Shown here: positions 16,199 through 24,204 of the stretch, in pieces
How the letters are laid out: each line of letters begins with the position of its first letter
Numbering within the stretch: the first letter of the stretch is position 1
NCBI GenBank assembly: GCA_017508065.1
Contig: JAFVZR010000114.1
Coordinates: 1-36,448 of the forward strand
Reading direction: 5' to 3'
From: Candidatus Methanomethylophilaceae archaeon
GTDB taxonomy: Archaea; Thermoplasmatota; Thermoplasmata; Methanomassiliicoccales; Methanomethylophilaceae
Length of the DNA: 36,448 bases
The notes under the pieces: generated by a model
The model's input: the letters and a program-made list of their open reading frames with translations, nothing else
What the model was told of the DNA's origin: nothing
The model's database searches: none
Program-made: the position numbers and the translations under genes

Positions 16199-17179
16199 TT
16201 AAAGTTCCAGAGGGAACGTTCCGTTGTTGGGCACGTTGTTCTCCACTCTTACGCCCTCCGTCTCTGTATGGACCACGATAGGTGTCCCGCCATGGAGACG
16301 AATCGCCTCACAAACTGCTTCTGGTTCATCGGTGAGGGCGATCATACTGCCCCCTCCGCCGGATCCGGTAAGTTTGGCACCGTAACTGTGAGGTAAGGAT
16401 GCATTGACCAATTTGTTGAGTTCCTTGCATGATACACCAAGGATCGAGAGCAGTTTGTGATTACGGGTCATAATCTCTCCAAGGTCCTCCTTATCTCCCC
16501 TTCTTATGGCATTCAATCCGAGGAGTGCGATCAGCCCCATCTCGTCGATGATGTCCTTTGCGAAACCGTTACGTTCCTTGAACTTGCGGACCTTCTCCAC
16601 GATCGGACCTGTGGGTGCATAGATTCCCGTGTATCCTACGACGAATGTCATGTCCGGAACATCGATATCTGTAACGTTCCATGTGTTGCCCCCTTTGGAG
16701 ATCTTCCATAGGGCCTTACCCATGTCAACGGGGTTGTTTATGGCGACACCTCTTCCGTGTGTACATGTTGACGTATCTATCGGACTAGCACGACCCTGTG
16801 CGAACCATTCTGCGTTGAACGCATCGTTGGCAATGGCCTCTTCCGTTACGTCCCTTTCGAAGAGTCTCCTCACGGCTAGCGCGATCGATGATGACAATGC
16901 GGCGGATGATCCGAGACCCGAGCTGGTAGGGATATCCGTCACAGCGGACACCGTTATGTTTCCAGCCCTATTGTCATGAAGAATGGAACGTATGTGAGGG
17001 TGGGATCCGGCCATAGCTCTGTAGCCATTGACCACGAAGTCTTGCGATCTTTGTACTTTGCAGTAGAATCTGCGATCTATGGCTAGAGCTACAGCTGGTT
17101 TCCCATACACGACGGAGTGTTCGCCCAGGATGATCATCTTGCCCGGGGCGGAGGTGATCACACAATCTTGTTCGTTCAT
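16199..17179 (-). CDS. mvk: Mevalonate kinase
   Basis: Mevalonate kinase phosphorylates mevalonate with ATP, the first kinase step of the archaeal mevalonate pathway to isoprenoids. The 326-residue GHMP kinase has motif 1 SAPGKMIILGEHSVVYGKPA (10-29), the ATP-binding PTSSGLGSSAALS (84-96), the ASPIDTSTCTHGRG region (about 131-144) that should carry the catalytic Asp, and the C-terminal GAKLTGSGGGG near 270. Its ATG overlaps the stop of the upstream gene in ATGA form, so the two are translationally coupled. It faces the tes-GGR operon tail to tail, placing chain-building and chain-modifying steps side by side. Confidence 0.95.
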   Translation of the reverse strand: MNEQDCVITSAPGKMIILGEHSVVYGKPAVALAIDRRFYCKVQRSQDFVVNGYRAMAGSHPHIRSILHDNRAGNITVSAVTDIPTSSGLGSSAALSSSIALAVRRLFERDVTEEAIANDAFNAEWFAQGRASPIDTSTCTHGRGVAINNPVDMGKALWKISKGGNTWNVTDIDVPDMTFVVGYTGIYAPTGPIVEKVRKFKERNGFAKDIIDEMGLIALLGLNAIRRGDKEDLGEIMTRNHKLLSILGVSCKELNKLVNASLPHSYGAKLTGSGGGGSMIALTDEPEAVCEAIRLHGGTPIVVHTETEGVRVENNVPNNGTFPLEL

Positions 17180-17709
17180 TCTTCGTTGAGTTTGTACTTG
17201 CCGAGCATCTCGTAGATTGCGTCATTGGGACTTCTCATGCCGAGTGCAGGCTGACCCATGTCCCACCAGCGCTCTTCGAATGCCTGGAGTCCTTCGAGGT
17301 ATGCCTCATCGGAGGGGAAGTCCTCGCGTTTTACGGATTCAACGGCCTTCTTGGCCTCTGCTATGATGTCGACTTCGAACTTCTTGTTAGCAAGTGCCAT
17401 TCCAAGCATCTCGTCGAAACAGTAGGACGATTCCATCGCAATGTCAGTTGTGGGTGCATCGAAGATAAGGTCCATCACGCTGTTGGCGATGAGGATGAAC
17501 ATCATCTCATCCCTCTTCTCTGCAGGTACGTTCATTCCATCGATGTGTGCCTGGAGGGAGTCGAACATGAGGTCCCTAAGTGCCTGAGCCCTTGCAGGGT
17601 TCTTTTTGAACAACTGCTTCTCTGCGATGACTTCGGGGCTCTCTTCGAGTTCTGTGATGATCTCTCCGGTTATTGGGTCGATCCTGGTCTTGAGTTTCTG
17701 TTCTTCCAT
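17176..17709 (-). CDS. Unrecognised helical protein
   Basis: The 177-residue soluble protein is mostly helical and acidic. It has a hydrophobic stretch (MMFILIANSVMDLIF, about 69-83) that looks like a buried helix rather than a membrane segment, and a WWDMG near 150. I chose ATG at 17709, preceded by AAGGAGTG that overlaps the aminotransferase stop; the open frame extends further upstream, but only by overlapping the aminotransferase gene in another frame. It lies between the aminotransferase and mvk in one operon. I do not recognise the family and assign no function. Confidence 0.8.
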   Translation of the reverse strand: MEEQKLKTRIDPITGEIITELEESPEVIAEKQLFKKNPARAQALRDLMFDSLQAHIDGMNVPAEKRDEMMFILIANSVMDLIFDAPTTDIAMESSYCFDEMLGMALANKKFEVDIIAEAKKAVESVKREDFPSDEAYLEGLQAFEERWWDMGQPALGMRSPNDAIYEMLGKYKLNEE

Positions 17710-17716
17710 GTGTGAT

Positions 17717-18850
17717 TCACTCCTTCTTGAGTTTAGCGTAAGTTTCTGCAAGGATGTCCATTCCTTTGGAGATCTTCGTTTCGTCGGCAGCGTATGAGAA
17801 CCTGAGGTGTCCTTCTCCGTATGAACCGAATGCCGATCCCGGGGTACAGATGAGGCCGTTCCTTGCAAGTTCCATTGCAAGATCCGCGGACTTCATGTCC
17901 AGGTCGTATGATGGGAATGCATAGAACGCACCCTTGGGTGTCTCGATATGCATACCGTCGATCTCATTGATCCTTTCCACGATGAGGTCCCTTCTTCTTT
18001 TGAAGATCGTGCGAGCATCCCTGAGGTAGTCCTCGATGTCAGGCATGGCTGCGAGGGCACCGTACATGGCAGGCATGTTGGGGCTGGCGCAAAGGTGATA
18101 CTGCATCTTGATGAGGTCCTCCATCATATCTTCGTTGGCCATCAGGAATCCCATCCTCCATCCGGTGACCGCCATCATTTTGGAGAATCCTCCTACCACG
18201 ATGGATCTGTCCAGATATGGAAGGAACGAGAGGTGTTTGCCCTCATAGATGAACGAATCGTATACTTCATCGGATACGATGGTGAGGTCATGGTCCTCCG
18301 CGATGTCCAGAAGTCCCTTGAATGTCTCCTCGTTCAGGATGGAACCTGTAGGATTAGAGGGATTGTTTACGACAATCACCTTGGTAGCAGGCGTTATCTT
18401 GGACTTGATGTCCTCCAGATCGGGTTGGAAGTCCGGACCGCTCATCTTGTAATCTGTGAAAGTGCCCCCTGCCAGTTTCGCATGGGGTCCGTAGATGACG
18501 AATCCCGGACTTGGGGTTAGGACGTGGTCTCCCGGATCGATGAGGGTCATTGCAATCTCCAGGAGTGCGGACGATCCGCTTGGGGTGATCATGACATTGT
18601 TCGCCTTGAGTCCACTCCAATACGCGGAATACTTGTTGGCGACGCTCTCCCTGAGCTCCATGATGCCCGCAGTCGGACCGTATTTGTTGAGCCCGTTTTC
18701 CGCAGCAAGCGTCATGCCGTCGATAGCCTTCTTCGGTGGCAAAAGATCCGGCTCACCAAGTCCGAGATTAATGCTGGTCGGACTTGCGATATCGAACATT
18801 TTTCTAATGCCAGACATCTCTATCGAATTGAGTCTTTGGGAGACCTTCAT
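17717..18850 (-). CDS. Class I/II PLP aminotransferase, aspartate aminotransferase-like
   Basis: The 377-residue protein belongs to fold type I aminotransferases. It starts with the family pattern RLNSIEMSGIRKMFDIA, then INLGLGEPDLLPP. Other hallmarks are NNPSNPTGS (cofactor Asn), SDEVYD, and the Schiff-base lysine in GGFSKMMAVTGWRMGF near 230; a C-terminal Arg in LRFSYA would bind the substrate carboxylate. Specificity is unresolved; aspartate, aromatic or branched-chain amino acids are possible. An in-frame ATG at 18880 would add 10 residues; I prefer 18850 because family alignments usually begin there, but a leaderless start at 18880 cannot be excluded. Lead gene of the operon ending in mvk. 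Confidence 0.88.
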   Translation of the reverse strand: MKVSQRLNSIEMSGIRKMFDIASPTSINLGLGEPDLLPPKKAIDGMTLAAENGLNKYGPTAGIMELRESVANKYSAYWSGLKANNVMITPSGSSALLEIAMTLIDPGDHVLTPSPGFVIYGPHAKLAGGTFTDYKMSGPDFQPDLEDIKSKITPATKVIVVNNPSNPTGSILNEETFKGLLDIAEDHDLTIVSDEVYDSFIYEGKHLSFLPYLDRSIVVGGFSKMMAVTGWRMGFLMANEDMMEDLIKMQYHLCASPNMPAMYGALAAMPDIEDYLRDARTIFKRRRDLIVERINEIDGMHIETPKGAFYAFPSYDLDMKSADLAMELARNGLICTPGSAFGSYGEGHLRFSYAADETKISKGMDILAETYAKLKKE

Positions 18851-19013
18851 AGTGGTGAATAGCTTTCCTACCTTAAACATTGGTGGTTCTGACCAGGTGT
18901 ATTTTTTTCATTTTTGATAGGTTTTTACGGAGTGTGATGGATGGTGATGGATACATTCATTGGGTGCATAACAGTGCTGGGTATGTTAACAAAAGAGGAG
19001 AATTTATAGATAC

Positions 19014-19023
19014 ATTTATATGT
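19014..19023 (+). promoter_or_regulatory. TATA box of the small Cys-bearing protein gene
   Basis: ATTTATATGT at 19014-19023 predicts transcription near 19045 and a leader of about 75 bases. A second AT-rich element (AATTTATAGA, 19001-19010) lies just upstream. Confidence 0.55.
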
Positions 19024-19049
19024 AAATCATAGCAATAAGGTAAGTATAC

Positions 19050-19110
19050 TGCTGGTACGGCGACGTATCTTCCAGCAATAGAAATCGAAGGCAGAACTCG
19101 AAAAACTGCC
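19050..19110 (+). promoter_or_regulatory. Two-hairpin leader before the small Cys-bearing protein gene
   Basis: TGCTGG 19050-19055 pairs with CCAGCA 19072-19077 (16-base loop), and GGCAG 19090-19094 pairs with CTGCC 19106-19110 (11-base loop). The ribosome binding site GAGGGGAT at 19111-19118 follows at once. The structures could stabilise the message or control translation; this is inference. Confidence 0.4.
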
Positions 19111-19121
19111 GAGGGGATATC

Positions 19122-19445
19122 ATGGGATTCATGGAGAAATTGAAATCAATCTTCAAAAAGAAGGATAAAGTTGTGGAGAAGAAAGAGTGCGGATGCGGAT
19201 GTGGCGGAAAGGCCAAGGCAGCAGAGCCTGCATCCTACGCATCTCAGTTCAGTGGAGACTCCGCAGTAGCAAAGGCACTGATCCACGCAGCAGAGGCACT
19301 CGACAAGAAGGTCGCAGCAGGACTTGCAGTGAACAAGGCAAACCTGTACCTTGCAAACCTTAAGGCTATCGAGGCTTCCGCAGACTCCGACGATGACAAA
19401 CTCATCGGAATCGGACAGGTCATCGGACAGATCTTCAGAAGCTAA
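19122..19445 (+). CDS. Small Cys-bearing protein, probably highly expressed, unknown function
   Basis: The 107-residue protein has three parts. Residues 1-16 (MGFMEKLKSIFKKKDK) form a basic amphipathic helix like those that bind membranes, for example in SepF. Residues 23-28 (CGCGCG) are a dense metal-ligand candidate with three Cys. The rest is Ala-rich and helical (AVAKALIHAAEALDKKVAAG). It has no secretion signal. Codon use is as biased as in the ribosomal genes (GCA, CTC, AAG, GAC). A good TATA box, a structured leader, a GAGGGGAT site and two terminators make it a strong single-gene unit. I do not recognise the family. Confidence 0.87.
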   Translation: MGFMEKLKSIFKKKDKVVEKKECGCGCGGKAKAAEPASYASQFSGDSAVAKALIHAAEALDKKVAAGLAVNKANLYLANLKAIEASADSDDDKLIGIGQVIGQIFRS

Positions 19446-19451
19446 AACCGA

Positions 19452-19466
19452 CCGGGGCCTCCCCGG
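19452..19466 (+). terminator. First terminator after the small Cys-bearing protein gene
   Basis: CCGGGG 19452-19457 pairs with CCCCGG 19461-19466 over a 3-base loop, 7 bases after the TAA stop, and a CTTTT run follows at 19476. Confidence 0.65.
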
Positions 19467-19489
19467 ATACAAACTCTTTTGCCTCTGTG

Positions 19490-19515
19490 CTCCCGCGTTA
19501 GCTGATTCGCGGGAG
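19490..19515 (+). terminator. Second hairpin after the small Cys-bearing protein gene
   Basis: CTCCCGCG 19490-19497 and CGCGGGAG 19508-19515 form a perfect 8-pair stem with a 10-base loop, followed by TATTCTTTC. It may be a backup terminator or a 3'-end stabiliser. Confidence 0.5.
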
Positions 19516-19631
19516 TATTCTTTCAATTAGATAGATATGTGGGCATTGTTCCGCCATATGTGTCAGATGTCAACATTTAAGAGTCGTACCTGCATTGTCC
19601 AATAGGTGATTCTATCTCGAAGACTCTGGAT

Positions 19632-20756
19632 ATGGACCTTCTCTACATGTTCTTCGATGCTACGAACATGCACAGGTGGAACGATCACATCCGCCCATTG
19701 GATTTGACCGAGCTGGATAAGCAGTCTCATAAGGCAGCCATCGCTTGGGTCCTTGGAAAGTCTTGGGAAGAAGGGTCTGGACAGGCCATCGACTGGAGGA
19801 GACTCATCGAGCATTCTGTGTTCTCATTGATCGAAAGGTGTGTCATGACCGATATCAAACCGCCTCTTTTCCATCGTATAAAGGCCGAGAAGGCATCCGA
19901 GATGGCCGATTTTGTCATATCCGAGGTCCGTAGAATCGTTCCTCGTTTGGACAACTCCTTCGCACAACGTTTGGAGAACTATCTTCATTCCAAGAACGAT
20001 ACTATTGAGGACGAACTCCTTCGCGCGGCACATTATCTCGCAACACATTGGGAATTCTCTTTGATATATGATCTGAACAAGCGTATGGTGGGTATTGATC
20101 AGACGCGTGACGACATCGAGGCGGAGATAGGGTATCACGACAATGTCATATCCCATATGAGGAAAGTTATGGGGAACGATGATTTCATCGACCTGATAGG
20201 GCAATTGAGGTTCCAACAGAGGTGGACCCGTACGCCTCGCATGCCGGTCACAACGGTCCTAGGTCATTCCCTATTGGTTGCCAATTCTGTGTTCCTCAAT
20301 GACCTGGATAAAGGTGTGGATGACAGGACACTGTATAATGACTATTACGCAGCATTGTTCCATGATCTGCCGGAGGTCCTTACAAAGGATGTGATCACGC
20401 CGGTGAAGATGAATGTGGGTGGTCTATCCGAACTCCTTGAGAGTTATGAGGAGGAGATGGTCGAGAGTAAACTTATGCCTATGATCCCGGAATCATGGAG
20501 AGATGAATTCAGGTTCATTCTTTACGATCCATTTGGTGATAAGGATGATCCTCGGTTCGGAAAGCTCATGGGTAGGGACATTAAGGCTGCGGACCTGATA
20601 GCTGCATATATGGAGGCTAGGTTGTCCCGTTACTATGGCATCACATCCCGCGTTTTGAAGGATGCGGAGGCCTCCTCCCTCAAGAGATTGAGCAGATACA
20701 TGACATTCATGGATGTCAACGGTCTGCTTCAGGATCTGGAAAGGATCTGCGAGTGA
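19632..20756 (+). CDS. HD-domain phosphohydrolase with a second degenerate HD domain
   Basis: The 374-residue protein has an intact C-terminal HD domain of the YfbR-like (HD_3) type: His212 (GHSLLVAN), His244-Asp245 in FHDLPEVLTKDVITP, and Asp321 (KAADLIAAYMEA). YfbR proteins are metal-dependent 5'-deoxynucleotidases; the substrate here is unknown. The N-terminal half lines up with the same pattern: His33 (SHKAAIA), His61 followed by Ser62 instead of Asp, TDIKPP 73-78, and His134 (RAAHYLA) where Asp is expected. It therefore looks like a duplicated domain that lost metal ligands. ATG 19632 is the first ATG after an in-frame stop; the ribosome binding site is weak (AGGTGAT, 22 bases upstream). 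Confidence 0.82.
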   Translation: MDLLYMFFDATNMHRWNDHIRPLDLTELDKQSHKAAIAWVLGKSWEEGSGQAIDWRRLIEHSVFSLIERCVMTDIKPPLFHRIKAEKASEMADFVISEVRRIVPRLDNSFAQRLENYLHSKNDTIEDELLRAAHYLATHWEFSLIYDLNKRMVGIDQTRDDIEAEIGYHDNVISHMRKVMGNDDFIDLIGQLRFQQRWTRTPRMPVTTVLGHSLLVANSVFLNDLDKGVDDRTLYNDYYAALFHDLPEVLTKDVITPVKMNVGGLSELLESYEEEMVESKLMPMIPESWRDEFRFILYDPFGDKDDPRFGKLMGRDIKAADLIAAYMEARLSRYYGITSRVLKDAEASSLKRLSRYMTFMDVNGLLQDLERICE

Positions 20757-20812
20757 TATCGGGCAATATGATAGATATCTCGTGGAATATGGTGTTGTAG
20801 AAACGAAAGAGC

Positions 20813-20863
20813 GGTCACCTCGGCCACCCTATGAAAAGGATCAGGGGGTGGTCCGAAGTGACC
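20813..20863. terminator. Long bidirectional terminator
   Basis: Arms 20813-20829 and 20846-20863 form about 16 pairs with one mismatch and one bulge (GGTCAC with GTGACC outside, CCACCC with GGGTGG inside). TTTT follows on the plus strand. It sits between the convergent HD gene and serS. Confidence 0.65.
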
Positions 20864-20872
20864 TTTTCACAC

Positions 20873-22183
20873 TCAGAGGGTGATCTTGTCCTTGTTACCC
20901 ATGTATGGCCTGAGGGCCTCGGGGATCAGGACCGTACCATCTGCCTGCAGGTTGTTCTCCAGGAATGCGATGAGCATCCTTGGAGGTGCGACAACGGTGT
21001 TGTTGAGGGTGTGAGGGAGGTACTTGGTTCCATCCTTCTTGGTGATGCGCATCTTGAGGCGTCTTGCCTGTGCGTCTCCAAGGTTGGAACAGCTTCCGAC
21101 CTCGAAGTACTTCTTCTGTCTGGGGGACCAGGCCTCGACATCGAGGGACTTCACCTTGAGGTCTGCAAGGTCACCGGAACAACATTCGAGGGTCCTTACA
21201 GGGATATCGAGTGTCCTGAAGAAGTCGACCGTGTTCTTCCAGAGCTTGTTGAACCATTCCATGCTCTCTTCGGGCTCACAGATCACGACCATCTCCTGTT
21301 TCTCGAACTGGTGGATACGGTAGACTCCGCGCTCCTCGATTCCGTGTGCCCCCTTCTCCTTACGGAAACAGGGGGAGTAACTGGTGAGTGCTATGGGGAG
21401 CTGTTCCTCGGGGATGATCTGGTCGATGTACTTTCCGACCATTGAGTGCTCGCTCGTACCGATGAGGTAGAGGTCCTCTCCCTCGATCTTGTACATCATC
21501 GCATCCATCTCTTCGAAGCTCATGACCCCTTCAACAACAGCTCTGTGGATCATGAACGGAGGGACGACGTATGTGAATCCCCTGTCGATCATGAAGTCCC
21601 TTGCATAGGATATGATTGAGGAGTGCAGACGTGCGATGTCACCCTGAAGGTAGTAGAATCCGTTACCGGACACACGGCGTGCACTGTCCAGGTCGAGTCC
21701 GTTGAAGGTGTTCATGATGTCCGCATGGTAAGGCACATCATAGTCGGGAATCACGGGTTCTCCGAACTTCTCGACCTCGACGTTGTGCGAATCATCGGGT
21801 CCGATGGGCACGGACGGGTCGATGATGTTGGGTATGATCATCATCTTGGAGTTGATGCTGTCCTCGATCTCCTTGAGCCTGTCATCGTTGGACTTGATGA
21901 GATCCGCGATATCGTTGACCCTCTTCTTCTGAGCCTCGACCTGTGCCATGATGGACTCGGTGTCCGCTCCGGGCTGTTTGGAGGCCTTCATGAGGTCGGA
22001 GACCTGTTTGGACGCGTCGTTCCTTTCCTTTTTCAGGTTGTTGGTCTTTCCGATGATGTCGCGCCTTTCGACATCCTCTTTTATGATCTCGTCGACGAGT
22101 GGCAACTTCTTATCCTGGAATTTCTTCCTGATGTTCTCCTTTACCACTTCGGGGTTCTCTCTAAGGAACTTAATGTCGATCAT
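20873..22183 (-). CDS. serS: Seryl-tRNA synthetase, bacterial-like type
   Basis: SerRS charges tRNA-Ser, and also tRNA-Sec where present. The 436-residue protein has the N-terminal start MIDIKFLRENPEVV and a long coiled-coil arm (about 25-112) that grips the tRNA variable arm. The class II core follows: TSEHS (about 243), motif 2 FRKEKGAHGIEERGVYRIHQ (about 273-292), and motif 3 region with NTVVAPPRMLIAFLEN (about 395-410), with the motif 3 Arg kept. It is the widespread type, not the divergent zinc-dependent SerRS of some methanogens. ATG 22183 has GGTGAG 5 bases upstream; an in-frame GTG at 22192 is less likely. It follows the CRM-protein gene by 16 bases. Confidence 0.95.
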   Translation of the reverse strand: MIDIKFLRENPEVVKENIRKKFQDKKLPLVDEIIKEDVERRDIIGKTNNLKKERNDASKQVSDLMKASKQPGADTESIMAQVEAQKKRVNDIADLIKSNDDRLKEIEDSINSKMMIIPNIIDPSVPIGPDDSHNVEVEKFGEPVIPDYDVPYHADIMNTFNGLDLDSARRVSGNGFYYLQGDIARLHSSIISYARDFMIDRGFTYVVPPFMIHRAVVEGVMSFEEMDAMMYKIEGEDLYLIGTSEHSMVGKYIDQIIPEEQLPIALTSYSPCFRKEKGAHGIEERGVYRIHQFEKQEMVVICEPEESMEWFNKLWKNTVDFFRTLDIPVRTLECCSGDLADLKVKSLDVEAWSPRQKKYFEVGSCSNLGDAQARRLKMRITKKDGTKYLPHTLNNTVVAPPRMLIAFLENNLQADGTVLIPEALRPYMGNKDKITL

Positions 22184-22199
22184 TGGTCTCACCCTGGAT

Positions 22200-22487
22200 T
22201 CAGAATTTTTTCTGGGACAGGGATGTCCATGTCCTCTTGTCTGTCAGAATCATCACGCTTCCGCGGACATCCACTATGACGGAGTTGGTGGCCTCCGCGA
22301 TGGTTTCCGCGATCTCGCTGGTGGAATCGTCGGTCAGGATCTTGACCTTGATGAGTCTGTTCTTCTTGAGCTGTGCGATAATCTCTTCGTACAGGGAGTC
22401 CTTGAGACCGTCCTTCCCTACGTGGACGGTAGGGCCGATCTCCAGCGCCCTGCGCATGAGTTCTTTCTTTGCTTCCTTCTCTGTCAT
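22200..22487 (-). CDS. CRM-domain (YhbY-type) RNA-binding protein
   Basis: The 95-residue protein is a stand-alone CRS1-YhbY (CRM) domain, which in bacteria associates with pre-50S ribosomes. The fold's GxxG-type loop is at VGKDGL (23-28), after KKELMRRALEIGPTVHVG, and LIKVKIL and IVDVRGSVMILT form the sheet strands. Its ATG overlaps the stop of rnp4 in ATGA form and serS follows, so the three genes probably form one RNA-processing and charging operon. Confidence 0.9.
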   Translation of the reverse strand: MTEKEAKKELMRRALEIGPTVHVGKDGLKDSLYEEIIAQLKKNRLIKVKILTDDSTSEIAETIAEATNSVIVDVRGSVMILTDKRTWTSLSQKKF

Positions 22488-22813
22488 GTACGCTTCTCCC
22501 TAATGTACGGAATGCGTTTGATGTTTCCACAGTTGTCACAGGTGCATATGACCCTCTCACGACACACCCTGACCCTTTCGTTGTATCCGGGGATGAGTGG
22601 TATGAGACATTCCTTGCAGAACGGGAAGTCCTTGGGCATCTTCACCTTGGTCTTCCTGCATATGCGAAGGGATATGTCGACGTATCTTACGGCCCTGTCC
22701 TTCTTTCCGGACCTGAGGGCCGTTACGGCCAACTCGGTCAGTATGCCGATGCGTTCCTCCGCGATCTTGGATACCTTCTCGGCCTTCCTTTTGTAAGAGG
22801 AGCGTTTGGACAT
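22484..22813 (-). CDS. rnp4: RNase P protein component 4 (Rpp21/Rpr2)
   Basis: Rnp4 is one of the protein subunits of archaeal RNase P, which removes tRNA 5' leaders; it binds the RNA subunit with Rnp1/Rpp29. The 109-residue protein has an N-terminal helical bundle with AEERIGILTELAVTALRSG (about 17-35) and a zinc ribbon with Cys66-x2-Cys69 and Cys92-x2-Cys95. The Lys- and Arg-rich ends fit RNA binding. It is the first gene of the rnp4-CRM-serS operon. Confidence 0.9.
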   Translation of the reverse strand: MSKRSSYKRKAEKVSKIAEERIGILTELAVTALRSGKKDRAVRYVDISLRICRKTKVKMPKDFPFCKECLIPLIPGYNERVRVCRERVICTCDNCGNIKRIPYIREKRT

Positions 22814-22883
22814 CTGTACTCACTAGCTCTCGCTATCAGGGTAGCCTTATTAAGTCTTTGCACGTGTGCGCGTATATCTATAG

Positions 22884-23885
22884 TCAAATCAGGGCCTTGA
22901 GTGCATCCCTGATCTCCGCGTCCTCCCCCTCCAACTCTTTGTCCTCCATCATGTACTCGGTCCAAAGGAACATGAAGAAGTCGTTGAATTCCTGGACGGC
23001 ATCGTCCCATGTGTCCTTGGTGACGGATATTCCGAGAGTGTCGTTGGATAGGGTCCACCTTCCATCGAAGGAGATGTTCGCAACGACCGGCTCCTTGACG
23101 GAGATGTCGGAAGTGGCGGCGATTAGTTTACGGAATCTGATTGTCTGTGCGGGGGTGACGTTGTACACATCCCTGATCTCCATCAGGTTCCCTTCCTCTG
23201 AGTACATCAATCTGCCAGCAACGTATACGGGCCCCTTTCCTGCCAAGGTACGTGCGACATTCTCAACGGATCTGTCCCTGAAATGGAGTTTCACCTTGTT
23301 CTTCCCACACTCGAATCCGATGATCTGACCTTTGGATTTGGATACGGTCGTGGTGATCAGTCCCAGTGCGGCACTGTTGGCACTCATGCCCTTCTCCTTC
23401 ATGAACGAGGCGAGTCTTGCGACATCGACCTGGCCGAAGGTCTTCATGTTGTCCGGTGAGCCATATGTGAGTACGCAGTCGGAGAATTCGTTTATGTGTT
23501 CGGAGAGTGCAACGATGTCGTAGATTATGTGGTTTCTGAAGAATGGGTCGATGTAGTTGTCCTCCATCCAGTATCCGCCTGCGCCGGAGCCCATGGCATC
23601 CATCGTGTCCTCCATGAGGTCGAGTGCACCCTCGGTGATGGAACCCACGATGTGTTCGTTGGTGGAGGTACCGATAGATATTCCTCCGTCGCCGTCCATG
23701 AACAATGTGAATTTGGAGAGGATCTCCGGACGGAGGGAGTTCTGGATTCCCAATTCGCTTCTGATGAGGTACTCTCCAATATCTGACAACATCTCCTGGA
23801 TGTCCATCATAATCTGACCTGCCAGAGCGACAGGTATCCTTCCTCCCTCTGTCTTGGGAGCCACGTTAATCATGAAGTTCCTCAT
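22884..23885 (-). CDS. Unrecognised 333-residue protein
   Basis: This soluble protein has no signal peptide. The N-terminal part (GGRIPVALAGQIMMDIQEML) looks like a helical hairpin module, followed by a Gly-rich loop (MGSGAGGYW, about 98-106). The second half is more beta-rich and ends in an acidic helix. ATG 23885 is preceded by GGAGATGAGGTG; an in-frame GTG at 23894 would add three residues and lies within that site. It is transcribed alone, divergent from L10e. I do not recognise the family and propose no function. Confidence 0.82.
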   Translation of the reverse strand: MRNFMINVAPKTEGGRIPVALAGQIMMDIQEMLSDIGEYLIRSELGIQNSLRPEILSKFTLFMDGDGGISIGTSTNEHIVGSITEGALDLMEDTMDAMGSGAGGYWMEDNYIDPFFRNHIIYDIVALSEHINEFSDCVLTYGSPDNMKTFGQVDVARLASFMKEKGMSANSAALGLITTTVSKSKGQIIGFECGKNKVKLHFRDRSVENVARTLAGKGPVYVAGRLMYSEEGNLMEIRDVYNVTPAQTIRFRKLIAATSDISVKEPVVANISFDGRWTLSNDTLGISVTKDTWDDAVQEFNDFFMFLWTEYMMEDKELEGEDAEIRDALKALI

Positions 23886-23925
23886 CTTGTGCACCTCATC
23901 TCCTTTCTTCGGGTGGGTATGTACG

Positions 23926-23936
23926 TTTAATAAAAA
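23926..23936 (-). promoter_or_regulatory. TATA box of the 333-residue protein gene
   Basis: The minus strand reads TTTTTATTAAA here, 41-51 bases before the ATG at 23885, which predicts a leader of about 20 bases carrying the GGAGATGAGG site. Confidence 0.5.
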
Positions 23937-24145
23937 GAACTATGCTATCCGCAATTATTTTCACCACTGAATCCGAAACTTGTGGGAACAACCGTATCCG
24001 TTGGTTTCCAACAATACTATATCAAACCATTAGTATCGAGTGCGCATACTGGGTTCGGAAGGTTGCCAAAACACTCCTTCCGAAATGGTTATATCTACGA
24101 TACGAATCGACCGACCCATACTGAAGTCGGCAATTCATGGTAATC
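23937..24145. other. Intergenic region with a perfect 9-pair hairpin
   Basis: This spacer between divergent genes holds no credible protein gene and no tRNA. TTCGGAAGG 24054-24062 pairs perfectly with CCTTCCGAA 24076-24084 over a 13-base loop. Smaller repeats nearby are TTGG-TTT-CCAA at 24001-24011 and AGTAT/ATACT at 24032-24050. A possible second TATA element (GGTTATATC, about 24087-24095) lies just after the hairpin. A small RNA or an extended regulatory region is possible. Confidence 0.35.
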
Positions 24146-24155
24146 TATTAATATA
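24146..24155 (+). promoter_or_regulatory. TATA box of rpl10e
   Basis: TATTAATATA at 24146-24155 predicts transcription near 24177 and a leader of about 28 bases before the ATG at 24205, carrying AAAGGTGGT as ribosome binding site. Confidence 0.55.
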
Positions 24156-24204
24156 GAATCGGGATTGTCAGACCTCGCAACTATTACCTATAAAGGTGGT
24201 ATCA

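Noticed and set aside
24046-24084. tRNA-like element with GGGTTCGGAA
   Set aside because: No T-arm with matching stem, no acceptor pairing and no anticodon arm; it is simply one arm of the 9-pair hairpin.
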